Assembly: GCA_963966185.1 (NCBI GenBank)
Contig: CAWZYM010000346.1
Span: 92,001 to 156,000 of the forward strand
Direction: 5' to 3'
Origin: Rhabditoides inermis
Lineage: Eukaryota > Nematoda > Chromadorea > Rhabditida > Rhabditidae
Length of the DNA stretch: 64,000 bases
Within the stretch, counting starts at the first letter, position 1; the number at the start of each line of letters is the position of its first letter. The notes under the pieces were generated by a model that was given only the letters and a program-made list of their open reading frames with translations, did no database searches and was not told the DNA's origin. Shown here piece by piece: positions 45,101 to 57,700 of the stretch. Made by a program: the position numbers and the translations under genes.

Positions 45101-46792
45101 CTGAATGCACAACTACAAAATCTGTCTGAAATGAGATTTTGAGCATCCGCTTCCACCTTTTCCCGAGTATTTGCTAGTGTCCTACTATGCTTGAAATTTG
45201 AATTTCAGCATCTCAAATAGCATACAACAATTCACTTGTTCAAATTCAATCGTGTGAATGTGCCCTGAAGGCATAACTACATACATACAAAAACTGTCTG
45301 AAATGAGATTTTTAGCCTCCGCCTCCACCCTTTCCCGAGCATTTGCCAGTGTCCTACTATGCTCAAATTCTAGAAATTAGCATCTCAGTTATCATAGAAC
45401 AGTTCACTTGTTTAAATTCAATCGTGTGAATGTGCCCTGAATGAACAACTACAAAATCTGTCTGAAATGAGATTTTGAGCATCCGCTTCCACCTTTTCCC
45501 GAGCATTTGCTAGTGTCCTACTATGCTCAAAGTAAAAATTCCAGTATCTCAATTGTCAGTTAACATTTCACTTGTTTAAATTCAATCGTGTGAATGTTCC
45601 CTGAATGCACAACTACAAAAACTGTCTGAATTGAGATTTTTAGCCTCCGCCTCCACCCTTTCCCTAGCATTTGCTTGTGTTCTACTATGCTTAAATTCTA
45701 GAAATTAGCATCTAAGTTATCATAGAACAATTCACTTGTTTAAATTCAATCGTGTGAATGTGCCCTGAATGCACAACTACAAAATCTGTCTGAAATGAGA
45801 TTTTGAGCATCCGCTTCCACCTTTTCCCGAGCAATTGCTAGTGTCCTACTATGCTCAGAGTAAAGATTTCAGTATCTCAATTGTCAGTTAACATTTCACT
45901 TGTTTAAATTCAATCGTGTGAATGTTCCCTGAATGCACAACTACAAAATCTGTCTGAAATGAGATTTTGAGCATCCGCTTCCACCTTTTCCCGAGCATTT
46001 GCTAGTGTCCTACTATGCTTGAAATTTGAATTTCAGCATCTCAAATAGCAAACAACATTTCACTTGTTCAAATTCAATCGTGTGAATGTTCCCTGAATGC
46101 ACAACTACAAAAACTGTCTGAAATGAAATTTTTAGCCTCCGCCTCCACCCTTTCCCGAGCATTTGCCAGTGTTCTACTATGCTCGAGTTCTAGTGATTAG
46201 CATCTCAGCTATCATAGAACGAATCACTTGTTTTATTTCAATCGTGTGAATGTGCCCTGAATGCACAACTACAAAATCTGTCTTAAATGAGATTTTGAGC
46301 ATCCGCTTCCACCTTTTCCCGAGCATATGCTAGTGTCCTACTATGCCTAAATTCTAGAAATTTGCATCTCAGTTATCATAGAACAATTCACTTGTTTAAA
46401 TTCAATCGTGTGAATGTGCCCTGAATGCACAACTACAAAATCTGTCTGAAATGAGATTTTGAGCATCCGCTTCCACCTTTTCCCGAGCATTTGCTAGTGT
46501 CCTACTATGCTCAAAGTGAAGATTTCAGCATCTCAATTGTCAGACAACATTTCACTTGTTCAAATTCAATCGTGTGAATAAGCCCTGAAGGCACAACTAC
46601 AAAAACTGTCAGAAATGAGATTTTTAGCATCTGCCTCCACCTTTTCCCGAGTGTTTGCCAGTGTCCTCATATGCTGAAATTTTAGAAATTAGCATCTCAG
46701 TTATTATAGAACAATTCACTTGTTTTATTTCAGTCGTGTGAATGTGCCCGGAAGGCACAACTACGAAAACTGTCTGAAATGAGATTTTTAGC
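33144..46792 (+). repeat. SatB 164 bp satellite, array 2 (about 83 units) with higher-order structure
   Basis: Units fall into types by their variable segment: A (CTTAAATTCTAGAAATTAGC), B (CTCAAAGTGAAGACTTTAGC), B2 (GAAGATTTCAGC), C (CTTGAAATTTGAATTTCAGC, 172 bp), D (CTCAAATTCTAGAGATTAGC) and E (AAAGATTCCAGTATCTC with AATAAGCCC). The order B-A-C-D-E repeats with a period of 828 bp at 36433, 37261 and again from 38745 to 39573. Longer variants are 1149 bp (33964-35113) and 1320 bp (35113-36433). Toward the right end the units diverge (for example 44340-44900). No gene found within. Confidence 0.97.
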
Positions 46793-46800
46793 TAGATTTT

Positions 46801-47604
46801 TTTTCAAGTTCATCGCTTTTCAAGTTCATCGCTTTTCAAATTCATCGCTTTTCAAATTCATCGCTTTTCAAATTTATCACTTTTCAAATTCATCGCTTTT
46901 CAAATTCATCGCTTTTCAAATTCATCGCTTTTCAAATTCATCGCTTTTCAAATTCATCGCTTTTCAAATTCATCGCTTTTCAAATTCATCGCTTTTCAAA
47001 TTCATCGCTTTTCAAATTCATCGCTTTTCAAATTCATCCCTTTTCAAATTCATCGCTTTTCGAATTCATCGCTTTTCAAATTCATCGCTTTTCAAAATCA
47101 TCGCTTTTCAAATTCATCGCTTTTCAAATTCATCGCTTTTCAAAATCATCGCTTTTCAAATTCATCGCTTTTCAAATTCATCGCTTTTCAAATTCATCGC
47201 TTTTCAAATTCATCGCTTTTCAATTTCATCGCTTTTCAAATTCATCGCTTTTCAAATTCATCGCTTTTTAAATTCATCGCTTTTCAAATTCATCGCTTTT
47301 CAAATTCATCGCTTCTCGAATTCATCGCTTTTCAAATTCATCGCTTTTCAAATTCATCGCTTTTCAAATTCATCGCTTTTCAAATTCATCGCTTTTCAAA
47401 TTCATCGCTTTTCAAATTCATCGCTTTCCAAATTCATGGCTTTTCAAATTCATCGCTTTTCAAATTCATCGCTTTCCAAATTCATGGCTTTTCAAATTCA
47501 TCACTTTTCAAATTCATCGCTTTTCAAGTTCATCACTTTTCAAATTCATCGCTTTTCCAATTCATCGCTTTTCAAATTCATCACTTTTCAAATTCATCGC
47601 TTTT
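46801..47604 (+). repeat. SatA array 3
   Basis: About 50 units of TTTTCAAATTCATCGC with more variants than other arrays (AAAATCATCGC, CATGGC, CATCAC). It joins SatB at TTTTTAGCTAGATTTTTTTT on the left and unique DNA on the right. Confidence 0.95.
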
Positions 47605-47971
47605 GGATTTTGGATTTCTTGTTCTAGAGTTCAGGCGATCTTGTCTTTGGTAAAAGGCCATCAAAACGAAAAGTTCAACGTTGGGTTTCTTGTATTAGAG
47701 TTCAGGCGATCTTGTATTTGGTATGATATCATCGAAACGAACAAATCAAAGTGGGATTTCAAAGTGGGATATTGGATTTAGTTGTTCATGTATTATTCTA
47801 GTCTAGTAAAGCCGCGTCGCTAAATGTCGCTTATTCTCATTGCGATTTCGTCGCAAGAAGAGAACAAAAGGAATGTCGTCAATCTGTCATTTAATGAGAG
47901 AGTGGAGAGACAGTGGGACCTAGACGGGATGGGCATAACAAGTCCTCACGAGTTCGACACCATCGAACAAG
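47605..47971. other. Unique spacer between inverted SatA arrays, with a 66 bp imperfect duplication
   Basis: TTAGAGTTCAGGCGATCTTG-type sequence occurs twice (about 47616-47680 and 47681-47740). After that comes AT-moderate sequence with GTCGCTAAATGTCGC, and no ORF or known feature. Confidence 0.6.
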
Positions 47972-48595
47972 TCGATGAATTTGAAAAGCGATGAATTTGA
48001 AAAGCGATGAATTTGAAAAGCGATGAATTTGAAAAGCGATGAATTTGAAAAGCGATGAATTTGAAAAGCGATGAATTTGAAAAGCGATGAATTTGTAAAG
48101 CGATGACTTTGAAAAGCGATGAATTTGAAAAGCGATGAATTTGGAAAGCGATGAATTTGAAAAGCGATGAATTTGTAAAGCGATGAATTTGAAAAGCGAT
48201 GAATTTGGAAAGCGATGAATTTGAAAAGCGATGAATTTGGAAAGCGATGAATTTGAAAAGCGATGAATTTGAAAAGCGATGAATTTGAAAAGCGATGAAT
48301 TTGAAAAGCGATGAATTTGAAAAGCGATGAATTTGAAAAAGCGATGAATTTGAAAAGCGATGAATTTGAAAAGCGATGAATTTGAAAAGCGATAAATTTG
48401 AAAAGCGATGAATTTGAAAAGCGATGAATTTGAAAAGCGATGAATTTGAAAAGCGATGAATTTGAAAAGCGATGAATTTGAAAAAGCGATGAATTTGAAA
48501 AGCGATGAATTTGAAAAGCGATGAATTTGAAAAGCGATGAATTTGAAAAAGCGATGAATTTGAAAAGCGATGAATTTGAAAAGCGATGAATTTGA
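47972..48595 (-). repeat. SatA array 4 (minus orientation)
   Basis: About 39 units of GCGATGAATTTGAAAA, inverted relative to array 3 across a 367 bp spacer. The right end joins a partial inverted SatB unit. Confidence 0.95.
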
Positions 48596-48741
48596 GGTGG
48601 AGGCGGAGGCTAAAAATCTCAATTCAGACAGTTTTTGTATGTAGTTATGCCTTCAGGGCACATTCACACGATTGAATTTGAACAAGTGAATTGTTGTATG
48701 CTATTTGAGATACTGAAATACAAATTTTAAGCATAGTAGGA
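48596..48741 (-). repeat. Partial SatB unit, inverted
   Basis: From GGTGGAGGCGGAGGC to AAGCATAGTAGGA, the minus orientation of SatB type C. It is interrupted at 48742 by the Helitron-like end. Confidence 0.9.
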
Positions 48742-49057
48742 CTAGCGCTCCGGCGCTCTGTCGCGCGCCTCCGCACTAGGTATACAAAAATAGAAAAATA
48801 GAAGAATAGTTCGTCTTGCATGTTTGATAGTTGATGCCTCTCTAATGACTTTTGCGAAGATACTTACATACACGCGAGGGTTGTAGTTGAAGTGTTCAAG
48901 TTCCATGTATTTTGTATATGTAGCTTTTTTTTGTCATTTCTAACTATCTCTCCTACTTCTTTTTCACTTATTTTATGTTTTACGGATGTACACCGCCCCA
49001 TCTCTTTCTCCTCTATACGGTTTTGTATACTTTCCATCCTATCTCTCTCCTCCTCCC

Positions 49058-49058
49058 C

Positions 49059-49107
<49 letters not shown>

Positions 49108-49205
49108 TCGACACAGTTCTACTCTCCCTATCTCTCCTCTCTCTCTCTCTCTTCTCCCTCTCCCACTATCTCGCTATCTCTTTCTCTCTTTCTCTTTCTC
49201 TCTCA
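49058..49205. repeat. (CT)n microsatellite and CT-rich tract
   Basis: Pure CT at about 49063-49103, then degenerate CT-rich DNA; apparent ORFs here are low complexity. Confidence 0.9.
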
Positions 49206-49600
49206 GTAATATATTCTCTAGAAACAGTATTATATTTTCTATTGTCTACTGTCAACTTTTTAGAGACATTACTATGTCTTCTCTGTCTACTTTCACCTCT
49301 CGTCACCTCTTCTACTTTCACTCTCACATCTGCATTAATTACTATCACTGCGACTTTCGAGAGACAGTTATGTCTACTCTCCCTTCTCTCTCCTCTTTTC
49401 TCTCTCCTTTTCCCTATTCTCTCTCTCTCTCTCTCTCTCCTATTCTCTCTCTCCTATTCTCTCTCTTGTATACTTTCACGTCCCGGCTGCGGTGACAACA
49501 ACTTTCTAGAGACAGTACTATGGTACTTTCTGTCTATTCTTCTATTCTCACATCTGCAGTAGTCACTGCGACTTTCGAGAGACAGTTATGTAAAAACTTT
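49206..49600. repeat. Degenerate minisatellite of the Helitron-like family
   Basis: Several copies of a TTCTAGARACAGTAYTAT-type block, alternating with TGTCTACTNTCAC. Related to 14081-14266 and 17548-17800. Confidence 0.7.
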
Positions 49601-49660
49601 TTTTAAACAGAAAGTACTACTCTCTTCTCTACTGTCTTCTCTTCCTACTGTCTACTCTCT

Positions 49661-50182
49661 TACGTTCTAAAAATATAATTTGACCGCCTGTGTTTGCCAA
49701 ATGACATGTAAGGTGAACTCGATTCTCACCTCACCTCACTCGACACTGTACTGCATCGAAAATCGGAATTTCAGGCTGAATATGTACAAGAGTACAAGTA
49801 ATAAACTCAAAACTTAGTTTCAACTGAAAAAAAGAAGCAGTACATAGTTCTATATTACGTCTACAATGACTTCGAGAAAAGAAGCCGGCTGGCGCGCCCT
49901 AACACGTTGTGCGCACGTGTGAAGGAGTTCGAAACAGTTTGAGGTTGATTTGATCGTTAGAAAGCACTATATGTTGACGTCTCGAAACTTTTTACTTAAC
50001 TTTCAACCTTCAACTTTTCGTTTTGTCAAAGTTATTCGTTGAAGATAGAAATTTTGTCTTCTTCAACTGACTCAATCCATTATAGTTATATTTAGACATA
50101 TTCTTATCAAAAAGACATAACTGAGTGGATATGGGTCACTTTGCGAATGCCAACTATTCGATATCGATCGGTTGACCTGGCG
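49661..50182. other. Unassigned DNA between the Helitron-like element and the satellite module
   Basis: No ORF, no repeat shared within the window and no RNA gene noticed. It includes GGCTGGCGCGCCCTAACACG at about 49888. Confidence 0.5.
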
Positions 50183-50190
50183 GCTGGTAG

Positions 50191-50391
50191 CGAGCAATCC
50201 GGTGGGCGCGACCCCAGCAAGTAACGCGCGCTCAGAAAATGTCTAATACTGTATGAAGACAAAGTCCGATCGATCTGAAACTTTGACAGAAGGGTTTTTT
50301 TTGCCCATAAAAGCTTAAGTTTACAAATTGGACCCTCTATCTCGTCTGTACGAAAAGTCGATCATATTTGCCATATTTGGTGACTTTTCGA
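50191..50391 (-). repeat. SatB junction module, inverted copy
   Basis: Minus-strand match to 9953-10153, including the GCGCGCGTTAC variant also seen at 6200. On its left it meets unique DNA at GGCGGC|TGGTAGCGAGC rather than SatA, so this may expose the natural end of the element. On its right it passes into SatB. Confidence 0.9.
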
Positions 50392-51719
50392 ATGCTAATT
50401 TCTGAAATTTCAGCATAGTAGGACACTGGCAAATGCTCGAGAAATGGTGGAGGCGGAGGATAAAAATCTCATTTAAGACAGTTTTTGTATGTAGTTATTC
50501 CTTCAGGGCACATTCACACGATTGAATTTGAACAAGTGAATTGTTGTATGCTATTTAAGATGCTGAAATCTTCACTTTGAGCATAGTAGGACACTAGAAA
50601 ATGCTCGGGAAAAGGTGGAAGCGGATGCTCAAAATCTCATTTCAGACAGATTTTGTAGTTGTGCATTCAGGGCACATTCACACGATTGAATTTAAACAAG
50701 TGAATTGTTCTATGATAACTAAGATGCTAATTTCTAGAATTTAGGCATAGTAGGACACTAGCATATGCTCGGGAAAAGGTGGAAGCGGATGCTCAAAATC
50801 TCATTTCAGACAGATTTTGTAGTTGTGCATTCAGGGCACATTCACACGATTGAATTTAAACAAGTGAACTGTTCTATGATAACTGAGATGCTAATTTCTA
50901 GAATTTAAGCATAGTAGGACACAAGCAAATGCTCGGGAAAGGGTGGAGGCGGAGGCTAAAAATCTCATTTCAGACAGTTTTTGTATGTATGTAGTTATGC
51001 CTTCAGGGCACATTCACACGATTGAATTTGAACAAGTGAATTGTTATATGCTATTTGAGATGCTGAAATTCAAATTTCAAGCATAGTAGGACACTAGCAA
51101 ATGCTCGGTAAAAGGTGGAAGCGGATGCTCAAAATCTCATTTCAGACAGATTTTGTAGTTGTGCATTCAGGGCACATTCACACGATTGAATTTAAACAAG
51201 TGAATTGTTTTATGATAACTTAGATGCTGATTTCTAGAATTTAAGCATAGTAGGACACAAGCAAATGCTCGGGAAAGGGTGGAGGCGGAGGCTAAAAATC
51301 TCATTTCAGACAGTTTTTGTATGTATGTAGTTATGCCTTCAGGGCACATTCACACGATTGAATTTGAACAAGTGAATTGTTGTATGCTATTTGAGATGCT
51401 GAAATTCAAATTTCAAGCATAGTAGGACTCTAGCAAATGCTCGGTAAAAGGTGGAAGCGGATGCTCAAAATCTCATTTCAGACAGATTTTGTAGTTGTGC
51501 ATTCAGGGCACATTCACACGATTGAATTTAAACAAGTGAATTGTTTTATGATAACTTAGATGCTGATTTCTAGAATTTAAGCAAAGTAGGACACAAGCAA
51601 ATGCTCGGGAAAGGGTGGAGGCGGAGGCTAAAAATTTCAATTCAGACAGTTTTTGTATGTAGTTATGCCTTCAGGGCACATTCACACGATTGAATTTGAA
51701 CAAGTGAATTGTTGTATGC
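50392..51719 (-). repeat. SatB array 3 (minus orientation)
   Basis: About eight inverted 164-172 bp units, types A and C alternating in the middle. The last unit (from about 51547) is almost the same as the linkers in SatA array 2 and has an ATG at 51665. Confidence 0.97.
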
Positions 51720-54700
51720 TCGCTTTTCCAATTCATCGCTTTACAAATTCATCGCTTTTCAAATTCATTGTTTTTCAAATTCATCGCTTTTCAATTTCAT
51801 CGCTTTTAAAATTCATCGCTTTTCAAATTCATCGCTTTTCAAATTCATCGCTTTTCAAATTCATCGCTTTTCAAATTCATCGCTTTACAAATTCATCGCT
51901 TTTCAAATTCATCGCTTTTCAAATTCATCGCTTTTCAAATTCATCGCTTTTCGAATTCATCGCTTTTCAAATTCATCGCTTCTCAAATTCATCGCTTTTC
52001 AAATTCATCGCTTTTCAAATTCATCGCTTTTCAAATTCATCGTTTTTCAAATTCATCGCTTTTCAAATTCATCGCTTTTCAAATTCATCGCTTTTTCAAA
52101 CTCATCGCTTTTCAAATTCATCGCTTTTCAAATTCATCGCTTCTCAAATTCATCGCTTTTCAAATTCATCGCTTTTCAAATTCATCGCTTTTCAAATTCA
52201 TCGCTTCTCAAATTCATCGCTTTTCCAATTCATCGCTTTACAAATTCATCGCTTTTCAAATTCATCGTTTTTCAAATTCATCGCTTTTCAATTTCATCGC
52301 TTTTCAAATTCATCGCTTTTCAAATTCATCGCTTTTCAAATTCATCGCTTTTCAAATTCATCGCTTTTCAAATTCATCGCTTTTCAAATTCATCGCTTTT
52401 CAAATTCATCGCTTTTCAAATTCATCGCTTTTCAAATTCATCGCTTTTCGAATTCATCGCTTCTCAAATTCATCGCTTTTCAAATTCATCGCTTTTCAAA
52501 TTCATCGCTTTTCAAATTCATCGTTTTTCAAATTCATCGCTTTTCAAATTCATCGCTTTTCAAATTCATCGCTTTTTCAAACTCATCGCTTTTCAAATTC
52601 ATCGCTTTTCAAATTCATCGCTTCTCAAATTCATCGCTTTTCAAATTCATCGCTTTTCAAATTCATCGCTTTTCAAATTCATCGCTTCTCAAATTCATCG
52701 CTTTTCAAATTCATCGCTTTTCAAATTCATCGCTTTTCAAATTCATCGCTTTTCAAATTCATCGCTTTTCAAATTCATCGCTTTTCAAATTCATCGCTTT
52801 TCAAATTCATCGCTTTTCAAATTCATCGCTTTTCAAATTCATCGCTTTTCAAATTCATCGCTTTTCAAATTCATCGCTTTTCAAATTCATCGCTTTTCAA
52901 ATTCATCGCTTTTTCAAATTCATCGCTTTTCAAATTCATCGCTTTTCAAATTCATCGCTTTTCAAATTCATCGCTTTTCAAATTCATCGCTTTTCAAATT
53001 CATCGCTTTTTCAAATTCATCGCTTTTCAAATTCATCGCTTTTCAAATTCATCGCTTTTCAAATTCATCGCTTTTTCAAATTCATCGCTTTTCAAATTCA
53101 TCGCTTTTCAAATTCATCGCTTTTCAAATTCATCGCTTTTCAAATTCATCGCTTTTCAAGTTCATCGCTTTTCAATTTCATCGCTTTTCAAATTCATCGC
53201 TTTTCAAATTCATCGCTTTTTCAAATTCATCGCTTTTTCAAATTCATCGCTTTTCAAATTCATCGCTTTTCAAATTCATCGCTTTTCAAATTCATCGCTT
53301 TTCAAATTCATCGCTTTTCAAATCCATCGCTTTTCAAATTCATCGCTTTTCAAATTCATCGCTTTTCTAATTCATCGCTTTTCAAATTCATCGCTTTTCA
53401 AATTCATCGCTTTTCAAATTCATCGCTTCTCAAATTCATCGCTTTTCAAATTCATCGCTTCTCAAATTTATCGCTTTTCAAATTCATCGCTTTTCAAATT
53501 CATCGCTTTTCAAATTCATCGCTTTTCAAATTCATCGCTTTTCGAATTCATCGCTTTTCAAATTCATCGCTTTTCAAATTCATCGCTTTTCAAATTCATC
53601 GCTTTTCAAATTCATCGCTTTTCAAATTCATCGCTTTTCAAATTCATCGCTTTTCAAATTCATCGCTTTTCAAATTCATCGCTTTTCAAATTCATCGCTT
53701 TTCAAATTCATCGCTTTTCAAATTCATCGCTTTTTCAAATTCATCGCTTTTCAAATTCATCGCTTTTCAAATTCATCGCTTCTCAAATTCATCGCTTTTC
53801 AAATTCATCGCTTTTCAAATTCATCGCTTTTTCAAATTCATCGCTTTTCAAATTCATCGCTTTTCAAATTCATCGCTTTTCAAATTCATCGCTTTTTCAA
53901 ATTCATCGCTTTTCAAATTCATCGCTTTTCAAATTCATCGCTTTTCAAATTCATCGCTTTTCAAATTCATCGCTTTTCAAGTTCATCGCTTTTCAAATTC
54001 ATCGCTTTTCAATTTCATCGCTTTTCAAATTCATCGCTTTTCAAATTCATCGCTTTTTCAAATTCATCGCTTTTCAAATTCATCGCTTTTCAAATTCATC
54101 GCTTTTCAAATTCATCGCTTTTCAAATTCATCGCTTTTCAAATCCATCGCTTTTCAAATTCATCGCTTTTCAAATTCATCGCTTTTCAAATTCATCGCTT
54201 TTCAAATTCATCGCTTTTCTAATTCATCGCTTTTCAAATTCATCGCTTTTCAAATTCATCGCTTCTCAAATTCATCGCTTTTCAAATTCATCGCTTCTCA
54301 AATTCATCGCTTCTCAAATTCATCGCTTTTCAAATTCATCGCTTTTCAAATTCATCGCTTTTCAAATTCATCGCTTTTCGAATTCATCGCTTTTCAAATT
54401 CATCGCTTTTCAAATTCATTCCCTTTTCAAATTCATCGCTTTTCAAATTCATCGCTTTTCAAATTCATCGCTTTTCAAATTCATCGCTTTTCAAATTCAT
54501 CGCTTTTCAAATTCATCGCTTTTTCAAATTCATCGCTTTTCAAATTCATCGCTTTTCAAATTCATCGCTTTTCAAATTCATCGCTTCTCAAATTCATCGC
54601 TTTTCAAATTCATCGCTTTTCAAATTCATCGCTTTTCAAATTCATCGCTTCTCAAATTCATCGCTTTTCAAATTCATCGCTTTTCAAATTCATCGCTTTT

Positions 54701-57700
54701 CAAATTCATCGCTTTTCAAATTCATCGCTTCTCAAATTCATCGCTTTTCAAATTCATCGCTTTTCAAATTCATCGCTTCTCAAATTCATCGCTTTTCAAA
54801 TTCATCGCTTTTCAAATTCATCGCTTTTTCAAATTCATCGCTTTTCAAATTCATCGCTTTTCAAATTCATCGCTTTTCAAATTCATCGCTTTTTCAAATT
54901 CATCGCTTTTCAAATTCATCGCTTTTCAAATTCATCGCTTTTCAAATTCATCGCTTTTCAAATTCATCGCTTTTCAAATTCATCGCTTTTCAAATTCATC
55001 GCTTTTCAAATTCATCGCTTTTCAAATTCATCGCTTTTCAAATTCATCGCTTTTCAAATTCATCGCTTTTCAAATTCATCGCTTTTCAAATTCATCGCTT
55101 TTCAAATTCATCGCTTTTCAAATTCATCGCTTTTCAAATTCATCGCTTTTCAAATTCATCGCTTTTCAAATTCATCGCTTTTCGAATTCATCGCTTCTCA
55201 AATTCATCGCTTTTCAAATTCATCGCTTTTCAAATTCATCGCTTTTCAAATTCATCGTTTTTCAAATTCATCGCTTTTCAAATTCATCGCTTTTCAAATT
55301 CATCGCTTTTTCAAACTCATCGCTTTTCAAATTCATCGCTTTTCAAATTCATCGCTTTTCAAATTCATCGCTTTTCAAATTCATCGCTTTTCAAATTCAT
55401 CGCTTTTCAAATTCATCGCTTTTCAAATTCATCGCTTTTCAAATTCATCGCTTTTCAAATTCATCGCTTTTTCAAATTCATCGCTTTTCAAATTCATCGC
55501 TTTTCAAATTCATCGCTTCTCAAATTCATCGCTTTTCAAATTCATCGCTTTTCAAATTCATCGCTTTTTCAAATTCATCGCTTTTCAAATTCATCGCTTT
55601 TCAAATTCATCGCTTTTCAAATTCATCGCTTTTTCAAATTCATCGCTTTTCAAATTCATCGCTTTTCAAATTCATCGCTTTTCAAATTCATCGCTTTTCA
55701 AATTCATCGCTTTTCAAGTTCATCGCTTTTCAAATTCATCGCTTTTCAATTTCATCGCTTTTCAAATTCATCGCTTTTCAAATTCATCGCTTTTTCAAAT
55801 TCATCGCTTTTCAAATTCATCGCTTTTCAAATTCATCGCTTTTCAAATTCATCGCTTTTCAAATTCATCGCTTTTCAAATCCATCGCTTTTCAAATTCAT
55901 CGCTTTTCAAATTCATCGCTTTTCAAATTCATCGCTTTTCAAATTCATCGCTTTTCTAATTCATCGCTTTTCAAATTCATCGCTTTTCAAATTCATCGCT
56001 TTTCGAATTCATCGCTTTTCAAATTCATCGCTTTTCAAATTCATTCCCTTTTCAAATTCATCGCTTTTCAAATTCATCGCTTTTCAAATTCATCGCTTTT
56101 TCAAATTCATCGCTTTTCAAATTCATCGCTTTTCAAATTCATCGCTTTTCAAATTCATCGCTTCTCAAATTCATCGCTTTTCAAATTCATCGCTTTTCAA
56201 ATTCATCGCTTTTCAAATTCATCGCTTCTCAAATTCATCGCTTTTCAAATTCATCGCTTTTCAAATTCATCGCTTTTCAAATTCATCGCTTTTCAAATTC
56301 ATCGCTTCTCAAATTCATCGCTTTTCAAATTCATCGCTTTTCAAATTCATCGCTTCTCAAATTCATCGCTTTTCAAATTCATCGCTTTTCAAATTCATCG
56401 CTTTTTCAAATTCATCGCTTTTCAAATTCATCGCTTTTCAAATTCATCGCTTTTCAAATTCATCGCTTTTTCAAATTCATCGCTTTTCAAATTCATCGCT
56501 TTTCAAATTCATCGCTTTTCAAATTCATCGCTTTTCAAATTCATCGCTTTTCAAATTCATCGCTTTTCAAATTCATCGCTTTTCAAATTCATCGCTTTTC
56601 AAATTCATCGCTTTTCAAATTCATCGCTTTTCAAATTCATCGCTTTTTCAAATTCATCGCTTTTCAAATGCATCGCTTTTCAAATTCATCGCTTTTCAAA
56701 TTCATCGCTTTTCAAATTCATCGCTTCTCAAATTCATCGCTTCTCAAATTCATCGCTTTTCAAATTCATCGCTTTTCAAATTCATCGCTTTTCAAATTCA
56801 TCGCTTTTCAAATTCATCGCTTTTCTAATTCATCGCTTTTCTAATTCATCGCTTTTCAAATTCATCGCTTTTCAAATTCATCGCTTTTCAAATTCATCGC
56901 TTTTCAAATTCGTCGCTTTTCTAATTCATCGCTTTTCTAATTCATCGCTTCAAATTCATCGCTTTTCAAATTCATCGCTTTTCAAATTCATCGCTTTTCA
57001 AATTCATCGCTTTTCAAATTCATCGCTTTTCAAATTCATCGCTTTTCAAATTTATCGCTTTTCAAATTCATCGCTTTTCAAATTCATCGCTTTTTCAAAT
57101 TCATCGCTTTTCAAATTCATCGCTTTTCAAATTCATCGCTTTTCAAATTCATCGCTTTTCAAATTCATCGCTTTTTCAAATTCATCGCTTTTCAAATTCA
57201 TCGCTTTTCAAATTCATCTCTTTTCAAATTCATCGCTTTTCAAATTCATCGCTTTTCAAATTCATCGTTTTTCAAATTCATCGCTTTTTCAAATTCATCG
57301 CTTTTTCAAATTCATCGCTTTTTCAAATTCATCGCTTTTCAAATTCATCGCTTTTTCAAATTCATCGCTTTTTCAAATTCATCGCTTTTCAAATTCATCG
57401 CTTTTCAAATTCATCGCTTTTTCAAATTCATCGCTTTTCAAATTCATCGCTTTTCAAATTCATCGCTTTTCAAATTCATCGCTTTTCAAATTCATCGCTT
57501 TTCAAATTCATCGCTTTTCAAATTCATCGCTTTTCAAATTCATCGCTTTTCAAATTCATCGCTTTTCAAATGCATCGCTTTTCAAATTCATCGCTTTTCA
57601 AATTCATCGCTTTTCAAATTCATCGCTTTTCAAATTCATCGCTTTTCAAATTCATCGCTTTTCAAATTCATCGCTTTTTCAAATTCATCGCTTTTCAAAT

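Larger units (their letters stand above)
48742..49660 (-). mobile_element. Helitron-like element, copy 4, inserted in SatB
   Basis: The minus-strand 3' end is CTAG (48745-48742) preceded by GGAGCG and a hairpin weakened by one mismatch (GGCGC...GCGCC). CCTCCGCACTAGGTATAC and the adjoining AGTTCRTCTTGC stretch match copies 1-3. The body contains long CT repeats and the minisatellite. No ORF of its own. The 5' limit is approximate. Confidence 0.5.

Noticed and set aside
33144..46792. CENP-B box in SatB
   Set aside because: The CGGGAAA segment (reverse of TTTCCCG) lacks the upstream TTCG at the required spacing.
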